Source: Defluviitaleaceae bacterium
GTDB taxonomy: Bacteria; Bacillota; Clostridia; Lachnospirales; WQUN01
Assembly (NCBI GenBank): GCA_009786685.1
Contig: WQRQ01000019.1
Location: 1 to 33,763, forward strand
Length of the DNA: 33,763 nt
Reading direction: 5' to 3'
In this document: positions 16,084 through 24,551 of the stretch, one piece after another
Position numbering within the stretch: the stretch's first letter is position 1
Layout: each line of letters opens with the position of its first letter
The notes under the pieces: generated by a model
What the model was told of the DNA's origin: nothing
Database searches by the model: none
Seen by the model: only the letters and a program-made list of their open reading frames with translations
Translations under genes and position numbers: made by a program

Positions 16084-17260
16084 GACGCAGGTTAGGCGGG
16101 TAAATTTGCATGGGATGGCTTTGCAGTTTGCTTTTTGGTTTGGGTGTTGTACGTATATTGGTTTTTTTGTTTCTACGCTTATTTATTATGGGTGGGAAGC
16201 GGGTACGGCTGCGCTGGTGGTTATGACGATGAGTGTTATGGTGATGTTTACGGAGCCGCTTTATGGGTATGTGAGTGATAGGCTGGGTAGTGAGAAGCGG
16301 ATTTGTGTTGTGTTGTTGCTTACGTCTGCGGCTTGTGTTTTTGTGTTTCCGTTTGCGCTGGAAAGTGGGAATATGGCGTTTGTGGTTATGGTGTTTGCCG
16401 GGTTTGGATTTTCTTGTATGCAGATTGCGGGGCTGATGGACGCTTGGATTGTGGGGCTAAAGCAGGAGAATGAGGCGGTTAACTATGGGTTGATTAGGGG
16501 TACTGGTGCGGGTGCTTTCGCGCTTTCTGCGCAGGTTAGCGGTATGGTGACGGCTAGTTTTGGACACGAGGCCAGGCTTTGGATGGGCGGTGTTTTCTTT
16601 TTGCTGGGGGCTGTGGCAGCGATTACCTTTCGGCCTTCTAAGCGGGAGGTGCGGCGCGGGGAAATACGTGGGCTTTCTGTTGTTAGGACGATTTTTTCTT
16701 CTAAGAGGTATTGCTTGTTGTTGGCTACGGCGTTTTTTCTTTTTTTGAGCAACGCGCCTATGCTTACGCTTTTGCAGCTGCTGATACCCGAGTTTGGCGG
16801 CACAACGGCACAAATAGGCACTGCAATAGCTATGATGGCGGTTACAGAAGTCCCCTTTATGTTTATGACCGCGTTTTTGATACGTAAGGCGGGGTATCAG
16901 CGGTTGTTTGTGATGTGTGGCGCGTTTTGGGTAGTGAGGCTTGTGCTTACGCTTTATGTAGGCAGCGTCAACGGACTAATCGCCGTACAGATGCTGCAAG
17001 GGCTTACTTTTGCCGTAGCTATACCTGTCGCAATGAGCTATTTGGCTAAGGTCGTGGACGAAAAGGTACGCAGTACCGCCGTTACCATTTTTTCTGTGTT
17101 TATGTTTTCGATACCGGGGATTTTGGCCAATTTGATAACTTCTGCGTGGATATCCGCAGGTAACTCGGCACAGAGTGTGCTGGTGTTTTTTGTCGCGTCC
17201 GCGTTTGTTGGGCTTGGGTTGGCGGTTTTTGGGTGGATTAGTGGGATTTGGGGGGAGTAG
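16076..17260 (+). CDS. Major facilitator superfamily transporter
   Basis: Polytopic membrane protein of 394 residues with about 12 hydrophobic helices in two halves. The loop between helices 2 and 3 carries YGYVSDRLGSEKR, a form of the MFS G-x-x-x-D-R signature. Motifs resemble the LacY/nucleoside-symporter-like MFS group, but the substrate cannot be read from sequence. The gene overlaps recO by 8 nt and converges with the M56 peptidase gene, overlapping it by 23 nt. Base use is striking: 46 of 60 bases at 16141-16200 are G or T, against 23 of 60 in era just upstream in the same orientation. This could mean a different origin or a local mutation bias. Confidence 0.85.
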   Translation: MDKTQVRRVNLHGMALQFAFWFGCCTYIGFFVSTLIYYGWEAGTAALVVMTMSVMVMFTEPLYGYVSDRLGSEKRICVVLLLTSAACVFVFPFALESGNMAFVVMVFAGFGFSCMQIAGLMDAWIVGLKQENEAVNYGLIRGTGAGAFALSAQVSGMVTASFGHEARLWMGGVFFLLGAVAAITFRPSKREVRRGEIRGLSVVRTIFSSKRYCLLLATAFFLFLSNAPMLTLLQLLIPEFGGTTAQIGTAIAMMAVTEVPFMFMTAFLIRKAGYQRLFVMCGAFWVVRLVLTLYVGSVNGLIAVQMLQGLTFAVAIPVAMSYLAKVVDEKVRSTAVTIFSVFMFSIPGILANLITSAWISAGNSAQSVLVFFVASAFVGLGLAVFGWISGIWGE

Positions 17261-18344
17261 GGGTTATTCCGTTTTTTATGGTAATGTAGACGTTATGGCG
17301 TGTGTTTGAGGGACGTGCCACAAAATAGGTATCCACGATGTCTTGGATGATGAAGGTTATATTTTGTGGGTGGTCGAGGCTTATTTCCCGGAATATAATT
17401 TCGCCGTCGGCGTTAATCGCCATCACCCCTGTGGAGGGTAAGGCTTCTGTCGGGTAAGGTGTGGTGACAGGCTCTTCCATTGGTGGCTCGGCGCGGTTTA
17501 GCATAAAGCCAAGCCCAAAGATTACTGTTGTTACTGCGGCAAATGCCACAAAGATTTTCGAGTGTTTTTTGAAATTCATTACATTTTTCACCCTTTCATG
17601 TATTCCGCGCTCTCCGAAGGACAGAGGTGCGGCGGATAGAAGCCTTTTTTCTGTTGCGAGGTTTACCAGTGACATGGCGTAGGATTTTTTTACATCGTTG
17701 CCCAGTTTTTGCAACACACACTCGTCACATGACATTTCCATGTCTGTCGCCATTAGCCAAAATGCCAGCCATGCCATTGGATTAAACCAGTGCAGGCATA
17801 AAACGGCGTATGCTAAAAATTTTATTATGTGGTCGCCACGCCCAATATGTGTCTGCTCATGCAGCATGATGTACTCGCGCTCGTCTTCCGTCAAACTGTC
17901 GGGGAGGTAGATTTTTGGCGAAAAAAAGCCAATCACAAACGGCGATACTATTACATGCGTGCCGTTTTTTATACGATGCTTGAGTATAAAATATGAAGCA
18001 ACTCCGTACAACAGCATTCCTGCCGCGCCTGTAAACCACACATACGAGTATAGACGCACCATGTTAAAGGTAGTAAGTTGCTCTGTCACGGTATAAGAAA
18101 TCCCATACTCATTTGCCAGCGCAAATGCGGAAAACTTTCCTATCGGCTGTGTCCCAAACGGCATAAGGCTAAAAAAGCTTTCAAAAGAAAACGGAAAAAC
18201 CAGCCTAAACCCCGCCACAATCCACAAACAGTAAGAAATAATCTTAGGCGCAAGCCTTAGCGGTAACCGCGCAATACATATTGCCAAAATCACAAAAGCC
18301 CCGGTAATACTCATGTTTAAGACGGTCAAAAAAATACGCTCCAT
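17238..18344 (-). CDS. BlaR1/MecR1-like M56 zinc peptidase without beta-lactam sensor
   Basis: Membrane-embedded metallopeptidase of 368 residues. N-terminal helices (about 5-55 and 100-122) precede the catalytic HEQTH (His162, Glu163, His166), with a downstream acidic motif MEMSCDE (202-208) that may supply the third zinc ligand. A last helix at about 262-282 leads to an 85-residue external tail. BlaR1 proteins normally carry a penicillin-binding sensor domain of about 250 residues there, which is absent. The tail has no SxxK motif and must sense something else, or serve as a protein partner. The gene follows its BlaI-type partner by 1 nt, and its 3' end overlaps the convergent MFS gene. Known family members cleave the BlaI repressor after activation. 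Confidence 0.87.
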   Translation of the reverse strand: MERIFLTVLNMSITGAFVILAICIARLPLRLAPKIISYCLWIVAGFRLVFPFSFESFFSLMPFGTQPIGKFSAFALANEYGISYTVTEQLTTFNMVRLYSYVWFTGAAGMLLYGVASYFILKHRIKNGTHVIVSPFVIGFFSPKIYLPDSLTEDEREYIMLHEQTHIGRGDHIIKFLAYAVLCLHWFNPMAWLAFWLMATDMEMSCDECVLQKLGNDVKKSYAMSLVNLATEKRLLSAAPLSFGERGIHERVKNVMNFKKHSKIFVAFAAVTTVIFGLGFMLNRAEPPMEEPVTTPYPTEALPSTGVMAINADGEIIFREISLDHPQNITFIIQDIVDTYFVARPSNTRHNVYITIKNGITPTPPKSH

Positions 18345-18345
18345 G

Positions 18346-18714
18346 CTAGTCTGCTCCTTCTTCGTAGCTTTCTATGAATTGGCGCAGTTCTTCGGCTTGC
18401 TCCGCAGAGATTTTATTTCCGCTGAAAAATGCGGCGATAAATTTTGGCAACGAGCCGCCAAAGGATTCCTTCACGTACATACGGCTTTGGTGCGCGGTTA
18501 GCTCTTCGCGGGTGAGCAGAATGGTGATGTTTGCGTTCTCGTTTTTAAATACGCCCTTGTCGCAGAGCTTTTTTAAAATCGTGTATGTCGTGGATTTTTT
18601 CCAGTTTAGCTGCTGCTCGGCAAGTGCGACGAGGGCAGGGGAAAGAAACGGCGCGTTTTGCCATATAATCGCGGCGAGTTTTTCTTCTGCGGTGGTTAAA
18701 TGGATATTTTGCAT
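18346..18714 (-). CDS. BlaI/MecI-family transcriptional repressor
   Basis: Winged-helix repressor of 122 residues. The N-terminal domain (about 5-75) has the family pattern: [13 protein letters not shown], then [16 protein letters not shown] as recognition helix region. The C-terminal dimerisation helices follow ([12 protein letters not shown], then EEL). GGAGG stands 9 nt ahead of the ATG. It is paired with the M56 peptidase, as BlaI is with BlaR1, so proteolytic removal is the likely induction route. Its own promoter contains a 5-bp inverted repeat (GTCTA/TAGAC, 18737-18753), a candidate autoregulatory operator. Regulated targets other than its own operon are unknown, and the name does not imply beta-lactam resistance here. 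Confidence 0.9.
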   Translation of the reverse strand: MQNIHLTTAEEKLAAIIWQNAPFLSPALVALAEQQLNWKKSTTYTILKKLCDKGVFKNENANITILLTREELTAHQSRMYVKESFGGSLPKFIAAFFSGNKISAEQAEELRQFIESYEEGAD

Positions 18715-18735
18715 TTGAAAGCACCTCCTGTTTGC

Positions 18736-18765
18736 AGTCTATCCGATTTAGACCGCGATTGTCAA
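18736..18765 (-). promoter_or_regulatory. Promoter and candidate operator of the BlaI-like operon
   Basis: Minus-strand TTGACA (18765-18760), an 18-nt spacer and TAGACT (18741-18736). GTCTA and TAGAC (18737-18753) form an inverted repeat overlapping the -10 box and spacer, where a repressor would block RNA polymerase. The promoter is divergent from the rpsB promoter; the -35 boxes are 9 nt apart. Confidence 0.6.
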
Positions 18766-18774
18766 GATTTTTTT

Positions 18775-18803
18775 TTGACAAATTCCAAGAATTTGTCTAT
18801 AAT
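18775..18803 (+). promoter_or_regulatory. rpsB-tsf promoter (full consensus) with perfect palindrome
   Basis: TTGACA (18775-18780), 17-nt spacer and TATAAT (18798-18803): a perfect sigma-A promoter. GACAAATTC and GAATTTGTC (18777-18797) are perfect 9-bp inverted arms around CAA, filling the space from the -35 box to the -10 box. Confidence 0.85.
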
Positions 18804-18813
18804 GGCACGCGTT

Positions 18814-18854
18814 GTAGAAATTCACTACACACACGGCTAAAACCTTCTTGCCGT
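18814..18854 (+). promoter_or_regulatory. Hairpins in the rpsB leader
   Basis: The leader between the promoter and rpsB holds GTAG/CTAC (18814-18827) and ACGGC/GCCGT (18833-18854). Leaders of rpsB are known sites of autoregulation by S2 in several bacteria. Whether this one matches a known rpsB-leader model cannot be judged by eye. Confidence 0.35.
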
Positions 18855-18884
18855 GGAGGAAAATACCCTATGGAGGTGCCAACT

Positions 18885-19670
18885 ATGGCAGTAATTTCAA
18901 TGAAACAGCTCTTGGAAGCAGGTGTGCATTTCGGCCACCAAACAAGACGCTGGAATCCAAAGATGGCGGAGTATATCTTCGCAGAGCGTAACGGGATTTA
19001 CATTATCGACCTGCAAAAAACCGTTCGCAAGGTAGACGAGGCTTACAAAGCAGTAAGCGAAATCATCGCAGACGGCGGCGAAATGCTGTTTGTAGGAACA
19101 AAAAAGCAGGCGCAAGAATCCATCAAAGAAGAAGCCCTGCGCTGCGGAATGTACTTTGTTAACGAACGCTGGCTCGGCGGAATGCTAACCAACTTTAAAA
19201 CAATGCAGCTCCGCGTGCAACGCCTTAAAGAGCTTGAAAAAATGCAAGAAGACGGCCGCATGGCACTTCTTCCCAAAAAAGAAGTTGCAAAGCTGGAGCA
19301 TGAGATGGACAAACTCCAACGCAACCTGGGCGGCGTAAAGCACATGAAACGCGTACCCGACGTACTCTTTATCGTAGATGCACGCAAAGAGCGTATCGCA
19401 ATCCAAGAGGCACGTTCACTGGGTATCCCCATCGTGGCAATCGTAGATACAAACTGCGACCCCGACGAGGTGGACTATGTAATTCCCGGCAACGACGACG
19501 CAATCCGCGCAATTAAGCTAATCGCGGGCAAGTTGGCCGACGCAATTTTGGAAGCAAAACAAGGCGAGCAAACAGACGACCAATACGACGAAGCCCAAGC
19601 GGCTCCCGAAGCTGTAAGCGAACCTACATCTATAGAAGAAGTAGTAGAGAATGAAGAGGTGGCAGAATAA
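18885..19670 (+). CDS. rpsB: 30S ribosomal protein S2
   Basis: Small-subunit ribosomal protein S2, 261 residues, with the standard N-terminus [27 protein letters not shown] and the conserved core ([43 protein letters not shown]). The C-terminus has an acidic tail, common in clostridia. The start at 18885 follows GGAGGTG by 6 nt. An in-frame ATG at 18870 with its own GGAGGA would add five residues (MEVPT); the family start favours 18885. The stop codon overlaps the tsf start by 1 nt, so they form the conserved rpsB-tsf operon. Confidence 0.97.
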   Translation: MAVISMKQLLEAGVHFGHQTRRWNPKMAEYIFAERNGIYIIDLQKTVRKVDEAYKAVSEIIADGGEMLFVGTKKQAQESIKEEALRCGMYFVNERWLGGMLTNFKTMQLRVQRLKELEKMQEDGRMALLPKKEVAKLEHEMDKLQRNLGGVKHMKRVPDVLFIVDARKERIAIQEARSLGIPIVAIVDTNCDPDEVDYVIPGNDDAIRAIKLIAGKLADAILEAKQGEQTDDQYDEAQAAPEAVSEPTSIEEVVENEEVAE

Positions 19671-20599
19671 TGCAAGTAACAGCAGCAATGGTAAAGGAAA
19701 TCCGTGAGTTAACGGGCGCAGGTATGGCAGTATGCAAAAACGCACTGGTAGAAGCCAACGGTGATATGAAACGCGCCTCAGAAATTCTGCGCGAAAAGGG
19801 TCTCGCCGCCGCCGCGAAAAAAGCAGGCCGCGTAGCAGCAGAAGGCCTTGTAATGTCCGCAATCTCCGACGACCGCAAAAGCGGCGCACTCGTAGAAGTA
19901 AACAGCGAAACAGATTTTGTTGCGAAGAATGAAGATTTTATCACCTTCGTACAAAACATGGCAAAGCAAGCACTGGCCTCCAAAGCCGACAACGCAGAAG
20001 CCCTTCTTGCAGAAAAATGGGTTGCAGACCCAAGCCAAACCGCACAAGACGTACTCACAAATAAAATCGCCACCATAGGTGAAAACATCGGCCTTCGTCG
20101 TTTTTCACGTTACAGTGTGGACGGTAACAAAGCTGTGGTTGACTATATCCACGGCGGCGGAAAAGTTGGCGTTATCCTCGTGGTAAGCGCGGCGGAAATC
20201 AACGACAAAGTGCTGGAAGCAGGGCGCAACATCTGTATGCAAATCGCGGCCATGAATCCGCAGTTTAACACCCGCGACGACGTACCCGCCGAGCATATAG
20301 CAAACGAAAAGGCGTTCCTTCTAAAGCAGGCACAAGAAGAAAACGCCAAAGCGGCAAAGCCAAAACCAGACGGCGTTATTGAAAAAATGCTGGAAGGCCG
20401 CCTTGCAAAAAGCCTAAAAGAAATATGCCTGTACGACCAAGAATATGTAAAAGAAGACAAAGTCACGGTAGCCGAGTATCTCAAAGGCGTAGGCTCCGAC
20501 GTTAAAATTGAGTGCTTTACCCGCTACGAAAAAGGCGAAGGCATCGAGAAAAAAGAAACAGATTTCGCAGCCGAAGTTGCCGAGGCAATGAAAGGCTAA
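19670..20599 (+). CDS. tsf: Elongation factor Ts
   Basis: Guanine-nucleotide exchange factor that recycles EF-Tu. The 309-residue protein begins with the UBA-like helical domain (VKEIRELTGAGMAVCKNAL), has the TDFVAKN sequence of the core that displaces GDP and Mg from EF-Tu, and ends with the second core subdomain. Length is typical. ATG overlaps the rpsB stop (TAATG), indicating coupled translation. Codon use is A/C-rich, as in rpsB. Confidence 0.97.
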   Translation: MQVTAAMVKEIRELTGAGMAVCKNALVEANGDMKRASEILREKGLAAAAKKAGRVAAEGLVMSAISDDRKSGALVEVNSETDFVAKNEDFITFVQNMAKQALASKADNAEALLAEKWVADPSQTAQDVLTNKIATIGENIGLRRFSRYSVDGNKAVVDYIHGGGKVGVILVVSAAEINDKVLEAGRNICMQIAAMNPQFNTRDDVPAEHIANEKAFLLKQAQEENAKAAKPKPDGVIEKMLEGRLAKSLKEICLYDQEYVKEDKVTVAEYLKGVGSDVKIECFTRYEKGEGIEKKETDFAAEVAEAMKG

Positions 20600-20629
20600 A
20601 AAACAGAATAAAAAGCTAGGGGGCGCGAT

Positions 20630-21910
20630 ATGCCGGAGGACATTATTATTTATTTAATAGCTGCGGTTATCGCGCTTATTTTAGCTTTATTTTTGCAAGG
20701 CTTTAGGCACTCACGCCGTAACGAGGAGAACATACGCAAGCTAAAAGATGACATCTACTACCAATTGTCAAACGAAAACCGCTTCTTGCGTGAGGAGTTG
20801 GAGGGGCGGCTCGACCGCCTTCGTGACAGTCTTATGCAGGTATTTGAATCGGGGCGCGAGAGCAATCGCAAGGCAATCGGCGCGCTTTCGCAGGAAATAA
20901 ACGAGACATTGCACCGCTTCCTGCGCCACACCACAGAAGGTCTTGACGGAATCCGCAGCAATGTGGACGAAAAGCTAACAGGAATCCAAGCCTCCAACGA
21001 GAAAAAACTCGACGAAATGCGCATAGTAGTAAACGAAAAGCTGGAAAAAACTTTGGAAACACGCCTGCAAAAATCCTTCGAAACGGTAAGTACACAACTC
21101 GAAAGCGTAAACCGTGGCCTGGGCGAGATGAAAACAGTTGCGCAGTCCGTTGGCTCGCTTAATCGGATACTGGCGGGCTCCAAGTCGCGTGGGATTTTGG
21201 GTGAGGTTCAGCTTGGCAGTATTATTGAGGATATGTTGCCTTCGCAGCTATATGAGCGCGAGGTTGCGACCAAGGTTGGCTCAAGCGGCCGTGTGGAATA
21301 TGCCGTAAAGCTCCCCGGCGCGGAAGAAGGAGGTCATGTTTACCTGCCCATTGATTCAAAATTTCCGTTGGAAACCTACGAGCGTCTAATGGACTGCTAC
21401 GAAATCGGTGACCCCGACGAAATCGACGCCGCCCGAAAGGCTTTGTTTGCGCGGATTAAAGCCTTTGCCAAGGATATCCGCGACAAATATGTTTCGCCGC
21501 CGGAGACTACGCACTTTGCGGTGATGTTTTTGCCGACGGAGGGGCTTTATGCGGAGATTGCACGAGAGGCCGCGTTTTTCGAGGCTTTGCGCCAAGACGG
21601 AATCATCATCACAGGGCCGACGACTTTTTCAGCGATGTTAAACTCGTTGCAGCTTGGCTTTAAAACCCTGCAAATCCAAAAAGGCGCGGCAGGTATCGAA
21701 AAAACCTTGGGTGCGGTTAAAAAAGAATTCGAAAAATTCGAAGACGTTTTACAAAAAGCCCACCAACGCATTACACAAGCGGGCAGCGAGTTGGAAAACC
21801 TTCGCGGCACACGCACAAACGCCATAAACCGTAGCCTTAGAGAAGTGGAAATTTACAAAGGCGAAGAAAACCTTCTCGGTATAATGGAGATGGACTATGG
21901 CAGTGATTAG
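20630..21910 (+). CDS. rmuC: DNA recombination protein RmuC
   Basis: RmuC family, linked in E. coli to limiting inversions at short inverted repeats; the fold of its core is related to PD-(D/E)XK nucleases. The 426-residue product has an N-terminal membrane helix (about 5-23), a long coiled coil (about 30-175) and the conserved core (GSKSRGILGEVQLGSIIEDML, then LPIDSKFPLETYERL, then VMFLPTEGLYAE). AGGGGGC lies before the ATG. It overlaps the following ATPase gene by 14 nt. The gene shows internal base-skew changes: the coiled-coil part is A/C-rich, 21181-21240 has 41 of 60 G/T bases, and the 3' end is A/C-rich again. Confidence 0.93.
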   Translation: MPEDIIIYLIAAVIALILALFLQGFRHSRRNEENIRKLKDDIYYQLSNENRFLREELEGRLDRLRDSLMQVFESGRESNRKAIGALSQEINETLHRFLRHTTEGLDGIRSNVDEKLTGIQASNEKKLDEMRIVVNEKLEKTLETRLQKSFETVSTQLESVNRGLGEMKTVAQSVGSLNRILAGSKSRGILGEVQLGSIIEDMLPSQLYEREVATKVGSSGRVEYAVKLPGAEEGGHVYLPIDSKFPLETYERLMDCYEIGDPDEIDAARKALFARIKAFAKDIRDKYVSPPETTHFAVMFLPTEGLYAEIAREAAFFEALRQDGIIITGPTTFSAMLNSLQLGFKTLQIQKGAAGIEKTLGAVKKEFEKFEDVLQKAHQRITQAGSELENLRGTRTNAINRSLREVEIYKGEENLLGIMEMDYGSD

Positions 21911-23387
21911 GCTTGCGGAAGTGGATATAAACACCGACGCGGCGCGACTTTTGGGCTTCGAAAACGCGATGCGGTACACCGCCTTGCCGATAGGCTTTGA
22001 CGACGTGAGCAGCGAGCATTTGCGTGTTGCTATGTGCGAGCCGTTTGATACCGACACGCTTGCCCATTTGACCGATATCACCGAGCATTTTATCGTCCCC
22101 GTATCCGTCGAAGAAGAGGATTTGCGATTTTACATAAATAAAATTTTTGGCGAAGAAGAAATCGACTCGATAGCATCGCGGTTCCTACTGGACGAGGTTT
22201 TGAAAAACCACGGACAGGGTGCGGAGATTTCCGAAGAGATTATGGCGGAGATTTCTTCCGCGCCTGCTGTGCAGTTTATTGATTCTATGCTGGAGGCGGG
22301 GGTGATTAACCGTGCAAGTGATATTCATATAGAGCCGTTTGGGAAATTTTTGCGGGCGCGGCATCGTGTGGACGGTGTGCTTGTTACCTACAGCACCGTG
22401 GATATTTCGCTTTTGCCAAACGTGATTTCACGGCTAAAAATAATCGCAGGGCTGGATATAGCAGAAAAACGATTGCCGCAGGATGGACATTTTTCTAGCG
22501 ACGGCGTGGATTTTCGGCTAAGCACCTTGCCTACCGCTTACGGCGAAAAGGCAGTTATTCGTATTCTGCAAAAAATAAGGCTTAAAAAGAGCGAGCTTGG
22601 ATTTTTCGAGGACGACTTAACACGGCTTACCGAGCTTTTTTCCCGCCCATACGGCGCGATTTTTATGACAGGTCCCACAGGCAGCGGAAAATCCACCACG
22701 CTAAATTGCTTCCTTGAAGAACTCGACAGCGAAGCCCTAAACATAGTCACTGTAGAAGACCCCGTAGAAAACCCAATCACGGGCGTAAGCCACGTAAACG
22801 TAGACAAGCACACGTTAACCTTCGCAGGCGCATTACGCCACATCCTACGCCAAGACCCCGACATAATAATGATAGGCGAAATCCGAGACGAAGAAACCGC
22901 CCGTATAGCCATCCAAGCCGCAATCACAGGCCACGTGGTACTAAGCACCCTACACACAAACGACGCCGCAGGCGTAATAGAACGCCTCTCCGACATGGGA
23001 ATAGAAACATACCTGGCCGCAGCCGCTCTAAACGGCATAATCTCGCAACGCCTGGTACGCAAAATCTGCCAAGAATGCACCGCACCCACAACGCTAACCC
23101 CACGCCAAGCCCAAATCCTACAGTTACCCCTCGACACTCCAATACGCAAAGGCAAAGGCTGCGTCCACTGCAACCAAACAGGCTACAGCGCCCGCTTCGC
23201 CGTATACGAATATGTAATCTTCACCGAAAAAATGCGACGCGAAATAACCGAAAACCCAATAAGCTTCGCAACAAATCTACGCGAGCGCGGGGCATTAAAA
23301 ACCAACGCAATCCGCGCCCTAAAAGCAGGCCACACCACCGCCGAAGAAATAATCCGCGCACTAAATCGCGATGCTGTGGAGGAGTAA
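21897..23387 (+). CDS. Type IV pilus / type II secretion assembly ATPase (PilB/GspE family)
   Basis: Hexameric ATPase that drives pilin extension, acting on the cytoplasmic side of the membrane. The 496-residue protein has a short N-terminal domain (about 1-120), then Walker A GPTGSGKSTT, the Asp box (TVEDPVE), Walker B region (IMIGEIRDEETA) and His box (HVVLSTLHTNDA). A tetracysteine zinc site follows (CQEC...CVHC), as in GspE/PilB. The start overlaps rmuC. A prepilin-like gene follows after 3 nt, but no pilC, pilT or prepilin peptidase is present here, so the rest of the machinery must be elsewhere. Base skew flips inside the gene (39 of 60 G/T at 22261-22320, 22 of 60 at 22981-23040). Confidence 0.93.
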   Translation: MAVIRLAEVDINTDAARLLGFENAMRYTALPIGFDDVSSEHLRVAMCEPFDTDTLAHLTDITEHFIVPVSVEEEDLRFYINKIFGEEEIDSIASRFLLDEVLKNHGQGAEISEEIMAEISSAPAVQFIDSMLEAGVINRASDIHIEPFGKFLRARHRVDGVLVTYSTVDISLLPNVISRLKIIAGLDIAEKRLPQDGHFSSDGVDFRLSTLPTAYGEKAVIRILQKIRLKKSELGFFEDDLTRLTELFSRPYGAIFMTGPTGSGKSTTLNCFLEELDSEALNIVTVEDPVENPITGVSHVNVDKHTLTFAGALRHILRQDPDIIMIGEIRDEETARIAIQAAITGHVVLSTLHTNDAAGVIERLSDMGIETYLAAAALNGIISQRLVRKICQECTAPTTLTPRQAQILQLPLDTPIRKGKGCVHCNQTGYSARFAVYEYVIFTEKMRREITENPISFATNLRERGALKTNAIRALKAGHTTAEEIIRALNRDAVEE

Positions 23388-23390
23388 AAA

Positions 23391-23948
23391 ATGTCAAAGT
23401 TTGGGGGAGGTTTTACCCTAATAGAAACCGTAATAGCACTGGCACTATGGTTAATTTTATCTGCGGGGATTTTTTTGGTGTGGCAGCATTCCGCGCTTTC
23501 TGCGACGGGGATGATGGAGCGTCAGAGGGCATTCGAAAATGCCAGAGGCTCTATGGACTTGCTGAAAATGAATATTCAGATGGCGCGATGTATCGGAATC
23601 ACAAAAAACGGCGATGTGATGAATGTATTAACGCTAAACCAGCGCAGGCGAGAGGGCAACACGTTAGACTGGCACAATTTCCAATATCGCTTTAGCGGGA
23701 GCGCAAGCCAACTGCAAATCGGTCGTCTGGGGGCAGACGGCCTCGCAGGAACATGGAGAGAGGTTGCCGCAGATATCTACTCTATAAGGCTGGTCTACAA
23801 CGATGACAGAATCCGAATAACAATAACCACAACCTGCGAAGACCCGCAAATACTGGAAAGCAGCGTATGCGTCCGAAACAAATGCCTAACAATCCGCGGT
23901 GCGCGAATCAACGCAGCTACGCAACAATGCCCGCAAGGTACGCATTAA
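23391..23948 (+). CDS. Prepilin-like protein with N-terminal methylation motif
   Basis: A 185-residue type IV pilin-like protein. The class III signal GGG-FTLIE is at residues 5-12: cleavage is expected after Gly7, with Phe8 as the methylated residue and Glu12 as the conserved Glu5 of the mature form. A hydrophobic helix (about 8-30) follows, then a globular domain without recognisable family. Two cysteine-containing segments near the C-terminus may form disulfides. The size and single-gene context suggest a minor pseudopilin or competence-type pilin rather than the major subunit. The 3' end overlaps the convergent recU gene by 32 nt. Confidence 0.85.
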   Translation: MSKFGGGFTLIETVIALALWLILSAGIFLVWQHSALSATGMMERQRAFENARGSMDLLKMNIQMARCIGITKNGDVMNVLTLNQRRREGNTLDWHNFQYRFSGSASQLQIGRLGADGLAGTWREVAADIYSIRLVYNDDRIRITITTTCEDPQILESSVCVRNKCLTIRGARINAATQQCPQGTH

Positions 23949-24453
23949 TAGCCACCAAAAAATGCACAGGAAATCCGCTTTCGTTAGGCACAAGAAACGC
24001 ACGGTTAAATTCGGAGTAGGGGATGGATTTGCGTCCGCCGCCTTCCGCATTCTTATGAAATCGCGCTAAATCTTCACCGGGCAGTAAAAAAATTTCATTC
24101 TTGGTCGTGAAGTGGACAAGCAAAAAGCTAACACCGTTTTGCTTACGGAAATCCTCCATAAACTCAATCTGGTGCGCATGGATGTTTCGCAAGGGCAAGC
24201 TCAACTGCCGCGTCTCCTTAGCGTCAAAACAAATCGCAACCCCCTGAGCCACACCAATAAAATCCACCGTACTCTTTTTTTCAAAATAAGCGTGGGTGAT
24301 AGTTCGCGCCTTGTTATCCACCGCAATCGGCGTAATCGGTGTGGGAACCTTTTGGATGACAGCCAAACCCTTCTGTACATAAAGGCGGTTTGTAAGGTCT
24401 ATCATTTCTTCAAACGCGCTGCCGCGCAGGCCGCGTGTGTTCCAGTGTGGCAT
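23917..24453 (-). CDS. recU: Holliday junction resolvase RecU
   Basis: Endonuclease of the RecU/Hjc-like PD-(D/E)XK fold that cleaves Holliday junctions during recombination and chromosome segregation, specific to Firmicutes and Mollicutes. The 178-residue product contains the family pattern: NTRGLRGSAFEEMIDLTN at the N-terminus, KVPTPI, then KKSTVDFIG and FDAKET, which hold the metal-binding acidic residues and catalytic lysine, and HQIEFM. AGGAG lies ahead of the ATG. In Bacillus it sits beside the PBP1 gene; here it stands alone behind abrB, separated by a terminator. Confidence 0.92.
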   Translation of the reverse strand: MPHWNTRGLRGSAFEEMIDLTNRLYVQKGLAVIQKVPTPITPIAVDNKARTITHAYFEKKSTVDFIGVAQGVAICFDAKETRQLSLPLRNIHAHQIEFMEDFRKQNGVSFLLVHFTTKNEIFLLPGEDLARFHKNAEGGGRKSIPYSEFNRAFLVPNESGFPVHFLVAINAYLAGIVA

Positions 24454-24494
24454 GGGTTACTCCTTTCTCTGTATGTACATCGAATTAATCCGTT

Positions 24495-24525
24495 ATAAAA
24501 CCCCGCGTGACATTAACCACGCGGG
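24495..24525 (-). terminator. Intrinsic terminator after the abrB-like gene
   Basis: CCCGCGTG and CACGCGGG (24502-24525) form an 8-bp GC-rich stem. On the minus strand it ends GGTTTTAT, and on the plus strand ATTTTT, so it can work in both directions: for abrB (minus) and for the pilin operon (plus), which would then run antisense through recU. Confidence 0.8.
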
Positions 24526-24551
24526 ATTTTTAACGATACCTTTAGGTTGAA

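Noticed and set aside
23075-23695. 206-residue plus-strand open frame across the end of the ATPase gene
   Set aside because: It is an Asn/Arg/Pro-rich out-of-frame shadow of the ATPase and prepilin genes.
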